Shown: positions 54,274 to 62,318 of the stretch, one piece after another
Position numbering within the stretch: the stretch's first letter is position 1
Layout: every line of letters starts with the position of its first letter
Assembly: GCA_038231395.1 (NCBI GenBank)
Contig: JBBRLL010000009.1
Location: 1 to 64,000 of the forward strand
DNA length: 64,000 nucleotides
Source: Stagnihabitans sp038231395
Lineage (GTDB): Bacteria; Pseudomonadota; Alphaproteobacteria; Rhodobacterales; Rhodobacteraceae
Direction: 5' to 3'
Made by a program: the position numbers and the translations under genes
The notes under the pieces: generated by a model
Database searches by the model: none
What the model was told of the DNA's origin: nothing
The model's input: only the letters and a program-made list of their open reading frames with translations

Positions 54274-55280
54274 AATTTGGGCTCCGGTGGATTTTTGGCG
54301 GAATTTTTGGCTGCACTCCCGGCAGCGACTTTGGCAGAGACTTTGGCCGAGACTTTCGCAGAGACTTTCGCAGAGACATTGGCGGTATCTTTGGCAGGGT
54401 CTTTGGTGGCAATCTTGATGCCCTGGCTTTCCCGCAGCACGTCGAGGGCTGGTGGAGCAAGCCTGAGAACCGGGCGCAACGGGTCGCGCAGATCCACCAC
54501 GGTCAGGTCACGGGCGAGAATATTTTCAGCCTTATCAAGGGCTATCATCCCTTCAAGCGCCGCAACCGGGTCATTGGCGGGCAAAAGCACGCGCTGATCG
54601 CGGTCAAAGTCCAGATCCCAGCGGCGGGCGCTGATCCTGACCAGACCACGGACGCGGGGGGCCAAGGCGCCTGCGGCGGCAAGCAGGGCTTGCGCCTCCG
54701 CAATCGCTTCATCAGCCTTGTCGCCCGCCACCAGTGGCAGGTCGGCGCGGTCGGCACGTGTGGCAAGTCCGGCAATCCGGTGCCCGGTGGCGTCCAGCAG
54801 AATAAGGCCAGACTCGCTGCGCCAGACCCAGGCGGGCTGCCGCTCGGCAATCGTCACTTGCAACACGTTGCCAGAGCCAAGCCTGACCACGGCGTTGGCA
54901 ACCGCGTCCAGCCTTTCGGCACCGACCCGAACCGCATCAAGGTCCAGGGCCAAAGAAGATTGCGGCAGGTGCAGGTTCAGCTTCTGGCGTACCGCGTCGG
55001 CGAGTTCCGGCGAGGCGCCGTCTATCGACAAAAGGCTGATCATGAACTCTGGCCGTTGCGTGACATTGGCCCTTATCCCATTGGCCATGCTGGTAAAACT
55101 TTCACGGCGCGCAGAGTCAGACAGGTATATCCCCATCGCAAGCACCACAAAGAATGCGGGCATCCCCAGCCGCATCGTGACGCGAAACAGGGGGGTCAGC
55201 CAAAGGCGCTGCATCCGGTACGCCCAACGCGAGGGGGCTGGGTCACGACGCAAAGGCAGGGCGCGGCCTAGCGATTGCAT
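54270..55280 (-). CDS. ftsQ: Cell division protein FtsQ
   Basis: A 336-residue single-pass membrane protein. The ATG at 55280 (MQSLGRALPLRRDPAPSRW) gives a basic cytoplasmic tail, a transmembrane helix at about residues 38-60 (MPAFFVVLAMGIYL), a POTRA domain (RPEFMISLLSIDGASPELADAVRQKL) and the FtsQ beta domain. It recruits FtsL/FtsB. The C-terminus has an odd low-complexity tail, DTANVSAKVSAKVSAKVSAKV then AAGSAAKNSAKN, from a short tandem DNA repeat at about 54310-54390. It overlaps ddl by 13 bases. Confidence 0.92.
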   Translation of the reverse strand: MQSLGRALPLRRDPAPSRWAYRMQRLWLTPLFRVTMRLGMPAFFVVLAMGIYLSDSARRESFTSMANGIRANVTQRPEFMISLLSIDGASPELADAVRQKLNLHLPQSSLALDLDAVRVGAERLDAVANAVVRLGSGNVLQVTIAERQPAWVWRSESGLILLDATGHRIAGLATRADRADLPLVAGDKADEAIAEAQALLAAAGALAPRVRGLVRISARRWDLDFDRDQRVLLPANDPVAALEGMIALDKAENILARDLTVVDLRDPLRPVLRLAPPALDVLRESQGIKIATKDPAKDTANVSAKVSAKVSAKVSAKVAAGSAAKNSAKNPPEPKL

Positions 55281-56191
55281 GAGGCGTCCTTTACGATCCA
55301 GTCGCAGAGTTCGGGAAAGGATATGCCGCAATAGGCCGCCTGTTCGGGGGCAAGCGAGGTGGGCGTCATGCCCGGTTGGGTGTTCGTCTCCAACAGGATC
55401 AGGCCCGCCAAGCCACGGCTTTCATCCCAGCGGAAGTCGGTGCGCGACAGGCCCCGGCAGCCCAAGGTGCGGTGGGCGCGCAAGGCATAGTCAAGGCAAG
55501 CCTCTGTAATATATGCCGGAATATTGGCGGGCACCTCGTGGCTGCTGCCGCCAATCGTGTATTTCGCATCGTAATCGTACCAGCCGGAGGTGATGATGTC
55601 GGTCACCGTCAACGCCCGGTCCCCCAGCACAGCCACCGTCAACTCCCGCCCCGGTGCATAGGTTTCCACCATCACGGTTTGCGGCATCGTATCGGCCATT
55701 CGGGGTGCGTTGGCCCCGTCGCGCACGATATAGACGCCGACCGAGGAGCCCTCGTTGTTGGGCTTCACCACGTAAGGTGGCGGCAGAACATGAGATTTTT
55801 CCACCGCATCCCGGCTGGCCAGCACGGATTGCACGGTTGGCAGGTTCGCTGCGGCAAAGGCGGCCTTGGCGGCGGATTTGTCCATCGCCAGCGCAGAGGC
55901 CAGAACGCCAGAGTGGGTATAGGGGATCGCCAGCCATTCCAGCAGGCCCTGCACGCAGCCATCCTCGCCCCAACGACCATGTAAGGCATTGAAAACACAG
56001 GAGAATTTTTCGGCAGCCAAACGCGAAGGCAAATCATGGCCAGCGTCAAGCTCGACCACGTCATAACCTGCCACCCGCAAGGCTTTGGCGCATTCACGCC
56101 CTGACGACAGTGACACCTCCCGCTCTGCGGAAAGCCCCCCCATCAGTACCGCCACGCGGGAGCCTGCGCCTGCAAGCTTGCCCACCATCAC
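55268..56191 (-). CDS. ddl: D-alanine-D-alanine ligase
   Basis: A 307-residue ATP-grasp ligase making the D-Ala-D-Ala dipeptide of peptidoglycan. Motifs: VAVLMGGLSAEREVSLSSG at the start, VVKPNNEGSSVGV (ATP-grasp, about residue 150), GRELTVAVLG and LLETNTQPGMTPTSLAPEQA with the Mg-binding Glu and Asn. It lies between murB and ftsQ, the standard dcw order. Confidence 0.95.
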   Translation of the reverse strand: MMVGKLAGAGSRVAVLMGGLSAEREVSLSSGRECAKALRVAGYDVVELDAGHDLPSRLAAEKFSCVFNALHGRWGEDGCVQGLLEWLAIPYTHSGVLASALAMDKSAAKAAFAAANLPTVQSVLASRDAVEKSHVLPPPYVVKPNNEGSSVGVYIVRDGANAPRMADTMPQTVMVETYAPGRELTVAVLGDRALTVTDIITSGWYDYDAKYTIGGSSHEVPANIPAYITEACLDYALRAHRTLGCRGLSRTDFRWDESRGLAGLILLETNTQPGMTPTSLAPEQAAYCGISFPELCDWIVKDASCNR

Positions 56192-56221
56192 TGCCTCACC
56201 CGGACTTTGCCGGTTTTCTTG

Positions 56222-57163
56222 TTATTGTGCCGCCGGTTCGCCGACGCGCATGATTTCCCACTCTAACGTGATACCGGAGTGTGTGAAAACCCTATTTCGC
56301 ACCTGCTCCCCCAGATTTTCCAAATCTGTGGCGGTGGCACCCCCGGTGTTGATCAGAAAGTTGGGGTGCATCGGCGACATTTGCGCGCCGCCCAGTTTTG
56401 CACCGCGCAATCCGGCGTCGTCGATGACTTTCCAGGCTTTGAGGTCGTGACTGTCATCCGCTTTTCCGGTGGAGGAATGGCCGACAGGGTTGCGGAAGGT
56501 GGAACCTGCGGAGCGGTCCTTGGTGGGTTGGGTGGCATCGCGTTTGGCGATCTGATCCAACATCTTGGCCTCCAACGCCGCTGGCTCCCCATATGTTGCG
56601 CGAAAAACCGCCTGTGTGATCACGAAGCCATCGGGGAGAAGAGATTGGCGGTAGGTCAGATGCAGGTCATCTGCCGGCAAAGTGACGGTCTGGCCAGCCC
56701 GGGAAATGCCGCGGATTTCGATCAGGTGATCCTTCACATAAGACCCGTAGCAGCCCGCATTCATCCGCACAGCACCGCCGATGGTGCCCGGAATGGTGCG
56801 CAGGAATGTCAGATCCAGACCGCCTTCTGCCGCCTTGCGGGCGACATGCGCATCAAGGGCCGCGGCCCCGGCTGTTACGGTATCCCCTTGAATATCCACG
56901 GCATTAGACCCGCGCCCCAGCCTAATCACCACGGCCCTGATGCCGCCATCGCGCACGATCAGGTTGGAGCCGACGCCGATCGGAAAGACCGGGACTTCGG
57001 CGGGCAATGCCGCCAGAAACCCGGCCAAATCCCGCTCATCCGCCGGTTGAAACACCCAATCCGCCGGCCCGCCAACCCGGAGCCAGGTCAGATCGGCCAG
57101 CGGACGGTCGGGCGTCAAGGTGCCGCGAACGGGGGGGAGTGTGGCGGGGAAATGGCTGCGCAT
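56222..57163 (-). CDS. murB: UDP-N-acetylenolpyruvoylglucosamine reductase
   Basis: A 313-residue FAD enzyme that reduces UDP-GlcNAc-enolpyruvate to UDP-MurNAc. FAD-binding motifs: TWLRVGGPADWVFQP (about residue 30), PIGVGSNLIVRDGG, and IPGTIGGAVRMNAGCYGSY. The catalytic Ser is in DRSAGSTFRNP and the Glu near the C-terminus in GITLEWEIMRVG. Separated by 30 bases from ddl. Upstream an extra gene separates it from murC. Confidence 0.95.
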   Translation of the reverse strand: MRSHFPATLPPVRGTLTPDRPLADLTWLRVGGPADWVFQPADERDLAGFLAALPAEVPVFPIGVGSNLIVRDGGIRAVVIRLGRGSNAVDIQGDTVTAGAAALDAHVARKAAEGGLDLTFLRTIPGTIGGAVRMNAGCYGSYVKDHLIEIRGISRAGQTVTLPADDLHLTYRQSLLPDGFVITQAVFRATYGEPAALEAKMLDQIAKRDATQPTKDRSAGSTFRNPVGHSSTGKADDSHDLKAWKVIDDAGLRGAKLGGAQMSPMHPNFLINTGGATATDLENLGEQVRNRVFTHSGITLEWEIMRVGEPAAQ

Positions 57164-57266
57164 CCCCCTGTGCTAGCCGCTGAGGGTTTGGCCTGCAAGG
57201 GTCATGAAACCACACGTTGCGCGTATGTTTCCTGTATGTTTTTCGACATACAGGGCGCGCGGGGGG

Positions 57267-58793
57267 TTAAAGGTTCAGAAAGCGCATGATGTAGCTGATC
57301 GCGTGCTGCATCTTCGGGTCAGCAGCGATTTTGCCAAACGCCTCCAGCAGGTCAGCAAAGCCAATCACTGCCCCAGCAGCGCCCCCAGCAACGGCCACCG
57401 CAATTCCGCCTATCCGAAGCAGCCGCCCGGAAAGCCGCAGGCTCGCGTCTTTGCGCTCTTCGGGGTCGGCCTTTGGGTTGGTGGCAATGTCGACATCGAC
57501 TTTGAGCGCAATCTCAAGCCGTCCTTCCACCACCGGACGTGCCAGCTGCACGGCGGTTTGCAGCGCGTCACGCCCGTCGACAAGGGCGGTGTTGCCCTTG
57601 ACCGCGTTGCGCTTGTGGATGGTGTCTTGCGTCGTCTGATCGTTGGAAAAGATGTCAGCGGCAATGTCGACGAGGCGCAGGCCGTAGTCTTCGATCAGCG
57701 CGTCTTTCGCAGCCTCCGGGCATTCACCACTGGCGATCCGGTTGCGCAACCGACGTGAGGCGCTGGCACAGGCATCGAACAGTTCAACCGGGCCGGTCGT
57801 GGTGTCCGCAGCGATTTCAACCAGCATGGCAAGGTCAGGGGCAAGAGCGCGGTATTGGTTGCTGGCGTCATGGCTGAACAGTCGGCTTAACCTTTCCAGG
57901 GCACGGCGGGTGCGGGTGTCCAGATCATCGGGCAAATGAGAGATGGGCTGAAGGTAGATCTGCCCGGTGTCCGGGTTCTGCACCAGGACTTCGCCATTTT
58001 CGGTGGCGACAAGGGCGAACTCTTGTTCGATCCGCCGGATAGCCTCCGCCACCTGCTCCGCGCCAGCGTTCCAGATGTCATCGGGGATCAGCACGATCTT
58101 TTCTTGCAGGTTCCAGTTGACTGGGTGGCCGGAGAGGAGGCCGTCCCACCAGCGGATCCAGAAATCCCACGTGCCGGGCGGATCGGCTTGCCAGATGGCG
58201 CGGGTTTCGGCGTCGGCTTGGGTGAACCAGTCGGGTGGCGGGCGATCCCACAGGGGCCGGTTCTGCTCCAAAACGGCAACAGAAACGAGACCTGCATCGT
58301 TGCGGATTTGGTCCCAAACGGCGTCGGCGGAGAAGGCGACGGAGGCGGTGGCGTCGGCGGCAGCGTCGGCGGCAGAGTTGGCGGCAGAGTTGGCGGATTT
58401 GGCGGAGGAGGCGGCGGGGTAGGCGGCAGAAAAGGCGGCGGAATAGGCGGCGGAGTAGGCGGAGGGGTAACCTTTGGGATAGGCAGCGATGGCGGCGTCG
58501 GAGTAGGCGGCTGTGGCGGCGCCGGAGTAGGCGGCGTTCTGGACCTCTGGCGTTGGTGATAACGCCGCAATCCCCGAGAGCAGCAAACATCGCAGAACTG
58601 GAAAGGCTGTCAAATCACCGGCGTTTGCTATTTGCGCGTGACCGAAGTTCCGCGTGTCACGACCATGCAGAGGAAAGACCCGGGCGGCGGTGCGGCTGGC
58701 GATCCAGATGGCGTCGCGTTGGCGGATGGCCTCGGGGCGGGCGTTCAGCCATGCCCTTAGGGTGTCGTTGTCTGTGATCTCTTCGGGTTGCAT
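57267..58793 (-). CDS. 508-residue Ala/Ser/Tyr-repeat protein inserted in the dcw cluster
   Basis: I do not recognise a family. The start is set at ATG 58793 (MQPEEITDNDTLRAWLNARPEA). Residues about 1-95 look like a small helical domain; residues about 96-155 are a four-residue-period repeat (YSAA, FSAA, SAYS, then SAAN and SAAD variants), seen as GGCGG-rich repetitive DNA at 58330-58560. A Trp-rich middle follows (WFTQADAETRAIW, FWIRWWDGLLSG), then a helical part, and a hydrophobic segment about 25 residues long near the C-terminus (GGIAVAVAGGAAGAVIGFADLL). Similar AAYAAAY-type repeats occur in other bacterial proteins of unknown role. It sits between DUF2484 and murB and reads with the cluster. 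Confidence 0.75.
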   Translation of the reverse strand: MQPEEITDNDTLRAWLNARPEAIRQRDAIWIASRTAARVFPLHGRDTRNFGHAQIANAGDLTAFPVLRCLLLSGIAALSPTPEVQNAAYSGAATAAYSDAAIAAYPKGYPSAYSAAYSAAFSAAYPAASSAKSANSAANSAADAAADATASVAFSADAVWDQIRNDAGLVSVAVLEQNRPLWDRPPPDWFTQADAETRAIWQADPPGTWDFWIRWWDGLLSGHPVNWNLQEKIVLIPDDIWNAGAEQVAEAIRRIEQEFALVATENGEVLVQNPDTGQIYLQPISHLPDDLDTRTRRALERLSRLFSHDASNQYRALAPDLAMLVEIAADTTTGPVELFDACASASRRLRNRIASGECPEAAKDALIEDYGLRLVDIAADIFSNDQTTQDTIHKRNAVKGNTALVDGRDALQTAVQLARPVVEGRLEIALKVDVDIATNPKADPEERKDASLRLSGRLLRIGGIAVAVAGGAAGAVIGFADLLEAFGKIAADPKMQHAISYIMRFLNL

Positions 58794-58819
58794 CGTGGCA
58801 GGATGGTGGGCTTGGGGGG

Positions 58820-59068
58820 TTATTGCAAGTCTCGGGTGCGGCGGAGGCGGCGCCACGCGAGGATCAGGGGCCAGCGCAGGATGGAGGCTGCGGCGAGGGC
58901 GAAGGCTCCTGCCGGGAACGCTCCGTGCGTGACCAGAAGCCAGACCGTCAAGGGGATGGCGGTAGCGATCAAAAAGTAGGCGGCGCGCCAGTGGTGGTCG
59001 CGGGTCGGCATCAGGGCCACCGCGTTGGCGGCGATCAGCCAGAGGAGGGCTGCGAGGGCGGAGACCAT
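58820..59068 (-). CDS. DUF2484 small membrane protein (second copy)
   Basis: An 82-residue protein with two to three hydrophobic helices (ALAALLWLIAANAVALMP, AYFLIATAIPLTVWLLV, AFALAAASILRWPLILAW) and a basic C-terminus. The LLWLIAANAVALMPTRDHHWRAAY start is characteristic of DUF2484, a family I know from the murC-murB region of Rhodobacteraceae. Function unknown. It starts 3 bases after the neighbouring paralogue ends, so they are translated together. Confidence 0.82.
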   Translation of the reverse strand: MVSALAALLWLIAANAVALMPTRDHHWRAAYFLIATAIPLTVWLLVTHGAFPAGAFALAAASILRWPLILAWRRLRRTRDLQ

Positions 59069-59071
59069 GGC

Positions 59072-59365
59072 TTAGGTGACCGCCGGGGTGGCGGCGGTTT
59101 TGGGGCGCAGTTCGGGCGGCAGTTCGGGGAGGGGCAGGCCCAGGGCGCGGCGGATGAGGTAGTTCAGCGGGCGGCGGAAGGTGGACAGGACGGCGAAAGT
59201 GCCAAAGCCCACCCAGACAAAGCCGTGGGTCAGGCCGATCCAGAACAAAAGGACCGGCGCTGCGACCAGAAGCGGCAACCCGGGATAGCGTTGCAAGCGC
59301 ATGGGCATCAGGGCGGTGACAGAGACGGCGATCACCCAGACGGCGCCGAGGATGAGGGGGAGCAT
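59072..59365 (-). CDS. DUF2484 small membrane protein (first copy)
   Basis: A 97-residue membrane protein with hydrophobic helices (LILGAVWVIAVSVTALMP, LPLLVAAPVLLFWIGL, VWVGFGTFAVLS) and a Pro-rich basic C-terminus. The VWVIAVSVTALMPMRLQRYPG start aligns with the second copy, so the two are a tandem duplication or a paralogous pair. Function unknown; position inside the cell-wall cluster suggests a role at the envelope (inference). Confidence 0.82.
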   Translation of the reverse strand: MLPLILGAVWVIAVSVTALMPMRLQRYPGLPLLVAAPVLLFWIGLTHGFVWVGFGTFAVLSTFRRPLNYLIRRALGLPLPELPPELRPKTAATPAVT

Positions 59366-59477
59366 GGAGCCTCCTGCTGGTTTGGCGGCAGAAGATCGCA
59401 GGATTGCGGCTGTGCTGGGGAAGCGGGATGGCGGTTTTGCGGCGTTGTGCGGGGATTTGGGTGTCGGGCGGACGGAC

Positions 59478-59756
59478 GAATTTTCTGCGAAAATTCAGGG
59501 CAGGACGGCCCGCGAATTCTTCAGGAAAATTCACGTTCGAACGCGGGGGGAATGATCGGCGAGAATTCGGGTCGGGAAAGGTTGCGAATTTTCTGCGAAA
59601 ATTCGGGTTGGGAAAGGTTGCGAATTTTCTGCGAAAATTCAGGCCGGGACGGCAGGCGAGGTCTTCGAAAGATTTGGGTGAAGAAAGCTCTCGGATTTCC
59701 GGCAAAGGTTCTGGGTGTGTCCAGATGAGGCCCTACGAATTTTCTCGCGAAAATCG
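59478..59756. repeat. Cluster of GAATTTTCTGCGAAAATTC palindromes
   Basis: Exact copies lie at 59478-59496, 59586-59604 and 59622-59640; variants are at 59514-59532 and about 59738-59756, with a half copy near 59562. The two at 59586 and 59622 are part of a 36-base tandem unit that includes GGGAAAGGTTGC. Each unit can form an 8-bp hairpin. The cluster fills most of the gap between the DUF2484 gene and murC. Confidence 0.88.
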
Positions 59757-59782
59757 CTTTTACTGTGCGGCGGATATCTGGG

Positions 59783-61180
59783 TCAGGCGAGTTTGGCGGG
59801 CAGCGCGTTGGCCCAGGCCGAGATCGAGCCGGCCCCAAGGCAGACCACCATATCGCCGGGGCGGGCCTGTTCTTTGACCAGCCGGGTCAGGTCGGCCTCG
59901 TCCAAAAGGGCGCGGGCGTGCCGGTGGCCGTGGGCGATCAGGCCTGCGACGAGGTCATCGCGCGCGGCGCCGGGGATCGGGTCTTCACCGGCGGCGTAGA
60001 CATCGGCGATGGCGGCCACGTCAGCCTCGTTGAAACAGGTGCAGAATTCCTCGAACAGGTTGTGCAGGCGGGTGTAGCGGTGCGGTTGGTGGATGGCGAT
60101 CACACGGCCTTTGGTGGCCTGGCGGGCGGCCTTTAGCACGGCGGCAATCTCAACCGGGTGGTGGCCGTAATCGTCGATGATGGTCACGCCGTTCACTTCT
60201 GCCACTTTGGTAAAGCGGCGGTTGACACCGGCGAAGGTGGCCAGCGCCTCGCGGATCTCTTCACGCTTCATGCCCAGATGGCGGGCGACGGCGATGGCTG
60301 CGAGCGAGTTCGACACGTTGTGATCGCCGGGCATCGGCAGGGTGCAGTTGTCGATCATCGGCTTGCCGTCTTCGTTTTGCAACAGCACGTCAAAGGTGGT
60401 CTTCCCAGCCTCATGCCGCAGGTTGATGGCGCGGACATCGGCTTGGGCGTTGAAGCCGAAGGTGACGATGCGGCGGTCGGTGACGCGGCCGACGAGGGCC
60501 TGCACTTCGGGGTGGTCCGTGCAGCAGACGGCAAGACCGTAGAAGGGGATGTTGGAGACGAAATCGTAAAAGCCTTTGCGCAGGGCGTCGAAGGTGCCCC
60601 AATGCTCCATATGTTCGGGGTCGATGTTGGTGACGATGGCGATGGTGGCGGGCAGGCGGTTGAAGGAGCCGTCGCTTTCATCGGCCTCGACCACCATCCA
60701 TTCGCCGGCCCCGGCGCGCGCGTTGCTGCCGTAAGCGTGGATGACGCCGCCGTTGATGACGGTGGGGTCAAAGCCGCCTTTGTCCAGCAGGGTTGCGACC
60801 ATTGTGGTGGTGGTGGTTTTGCCATGGGTGCCGGCGATGGCCACGTTGGATTTGAGGCGCATCAGTTCGGCCAGCATTTCGGCGCGGCGCACGACGGGAA
60901 GCTGGCGGCGGCGGGCCTCCTCCAGCTCGGGGTTGCCCTTCTTGATGGCGGAGGAAATCACGACCACGGCAGCCTCGCCCAGATTGTCAGACTTCTGGCC
61001 TTCGAAGAAGGTAGCGCCAAGGGTGACCAGACGGTCGGTGATTTTGCTGGCGCGGGCGTCGGACCCCTGAACCTTGTAGCCAAGGGTGATCAGCACCTCG
61101 GCAATACCGGACATGCCAATGCCACCGATGCCGACGAAATGAATGGGGCCGAGTTCCATCGGAAGTTTGGTGGCGTTCAT
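59783..61180 (-). CDS. murC: UDP-N-acetylmuramate-L-alanine ligase
   Basis: A 465-residue Mur ligase adding L-Ala to UDP-MurNAc. N-domain GIGGIGMSGIAEVL (about residue 15), ATP loop AGTHGKTTTTTMVATLL (about residue 112), EADESDGSF, the Mg/ligand NIDPEHMEHWG and the C-domain VTIIDDYGHHPVEIAAVL. Length normal. The gap on its downstream side holds the palindrome cluster. Confidence 0.96.
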   Translation of the reverse strand: MNATKLPMELGPIHFVGIGGIGMSGIAEVLITLGYKVQGSDARASKITDRLVTLGATFFEGQKSDNLGEAAVVVISSAIKKGNPELEEARRRQLPVVRRAEMLAELMRLKSNVAIAGTHGKTTTTTMVATLLDKGGFDPTVINGGVIHAYGSNARAGAGEWMVVEADESDGSFNRLPATIAIVTNIDPEHMEHWGTFDALRKGFYDFVSNIPFYGLAVCCTDHPEVQALVGRVTDRRIVTFGFNAQADVRAINLRHEAGKTTFDVLLQNEDGKPMIDNCTLPMPGDHNVSNSLAAIAVARHLGMKREEIREALATFAGVNRRFTKVAEVNGVTIIDDYGHHPVEIAAVLKAARQATKGRVIAIHQPHRYTRLHNLFEEFCTCFNEADVAAIADVYAAGEDPIPGAARDDLVAGLIAHGHRHARALLDEADLTRLVKEQARPGDMVVCLGAGSISAWANALPAKLA

Positions 61181-61219
61181 ATTTGGCTGCTCCGGCTGGG
61201 GGGCGTCGGGGAAAAGAGG

Positions 61220-62317
61220 TCAGGCGGTGGGTGTCGCCAAAGCCTCGACCAGCGAGGCAAGGCGGATGGTGGCGTCGGGGCGGCCTTGGGCGCGGGCGGC
61301 CGCGGCCATGTGTTCGGCGCGTTCGGGCTGGGTCAGGATGGCTGCGATTTCGGCGGTCAGGCGCGGCAGATCAAGCGTGGCCTCGGGCAAAAGGATGGCG
61401 GCCTTGGCCTCGGTCAATCCTTTGGCATTGGCGGTCTGGTGGTCTGCGGTGGCGGCACCGTAGGGGATCAGGATCGACGGGCGGCCGATGACGGAAATGT
61501 CAGCGATGGACGATGCACCAGAACGGGAGATCACCAGTTGCGCCTCTGACAACCTGCGGGGAATGTCGGTGAAGAAGGGTTCAACCTCGGCGGACAGGTT
61601 GCCATTGGCGTAGGTGGCGGCGACACGGGCGTGATCTTCGGGGCGAGCCTGATGGGCGATGCGCAGCAGGGGTTTGAGTGTATCGGGCAAAGCCGCGAGG
61701 GCGGCGGGCACCAGGTCGGACAGGACGCGGGCACCTTGCGAGCCGCCGATGACGACCACGCTCATCGGGTAATCACCGGGGGGGATATAGGGCGCACCGG
61801 CGCGGTCCAGGACGGCTTGGCGGACCGGGTTGCCGACCGGCTCGCCCGTCACACCTTCGGGCAGTTGAGTGGGCCAGGTGCCGCAGGCGACTTTGTTGAC
61901 GCGGGTGGCGAAGAGCGCGTTCACCCGGCCCAGTACGCCGTTTTGTTCGTGGATCATCCGGGGGATGTTCAAAAGGTAGGCGGCGGTCAGGGCGGGGATG
62001 GTGGGGTAGCCGCCAAAGCCCACGACGACGGTAGGATGCTCTCGGCTGAACCGCCACAGGGCTGCTGCTACGCCTGCGGTGATGCGGAACGGCGCGATGA
62101 TGCGGGCGATGAGGCCGCCACGCGCGAAGGTGGCGGAGGACAGGATGATACGCTGAACCTCGGGCGGGAAGTTGTCGGCATACCGCGCCCCCCTTGCGTC
62201 GGTGGACAGGCGGACCTGCCAGCCTTTGGCCACCATCGCCTCGGCCAGCGCCTGGGCGGGGAACATGTGGCCTCCGGTGCCGCCAGCCGCGATGAGAAGA
62301 AGGGGCGGATTGGCCAT
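61220..62317 (-). CDS. murG: UDP-GlcNAc:lipid I GlcNAc transferase
   Basis: A 365-residue GT28 enzyme that makes lipid II on the inner face of the membrane. N-domain glycine loop AAGGTGGHMFPAQALAE (residues about 10-26), G loops VGFGGYPTIPALTAAYLL and VIGGSQGARVLSDLVP, and donor site LVISRSGASSIADISVIGRPSILIPYG. It lies one base after the ftsW stop and 39 bases before murC. Confidence 0.96.
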   Translation of the reverse strand: MANPPLLLIAAGGTGGHMFPAQALAEAMVAKGWQVRLSTDARGARYADNFPPEVQRIILSSATFARGGLIARIIAPFRITAGVAAALWRFSREHPTVVVGFGGYPTIPALTAAYLLNIPRMIHEQNGVLGRVNALFATRVNKVACGTWPTQLPEGVTGEPVGNPVRQAVLDRAGAPYIPPGDYPMSVVVIGGSQGARVLSDLVPAALAALPDTLKPLLRIAHQARPEDHARVAATYANGNLSAEVEPFFTDIPRRLSEAQLVISRSGASSIADISVIGRPSILIPYGAATADHQTANAKGLTEAKAAILLPEATLDLPRLTAEIAAILTQPERAEHMAAAARAQGRPDATIRLASLVEALATPTA

Positions 62318-62318
62318 G

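Noticed and set aside
58794..59705. N-terminal extension of the 508-residue protein to 812 residues
   Set aside because: The added part runs through the two DUF2484 genes and the palindrome array in another frame and is Arg/Pro-rich noise; the ATG at 58793 is followed by protein-like sequence.
59478..59756. Possible CRISPR array
   Set aside because: Repeats are palindromic, unevenly spaced, partly variant, and spacers are not of constant length; no cas genes nearby.
60158..61549. 463-codon Gly/Val-rich plus-strand open frame
   Set aside because: Antisense to murC and murG; no recognisable domain.
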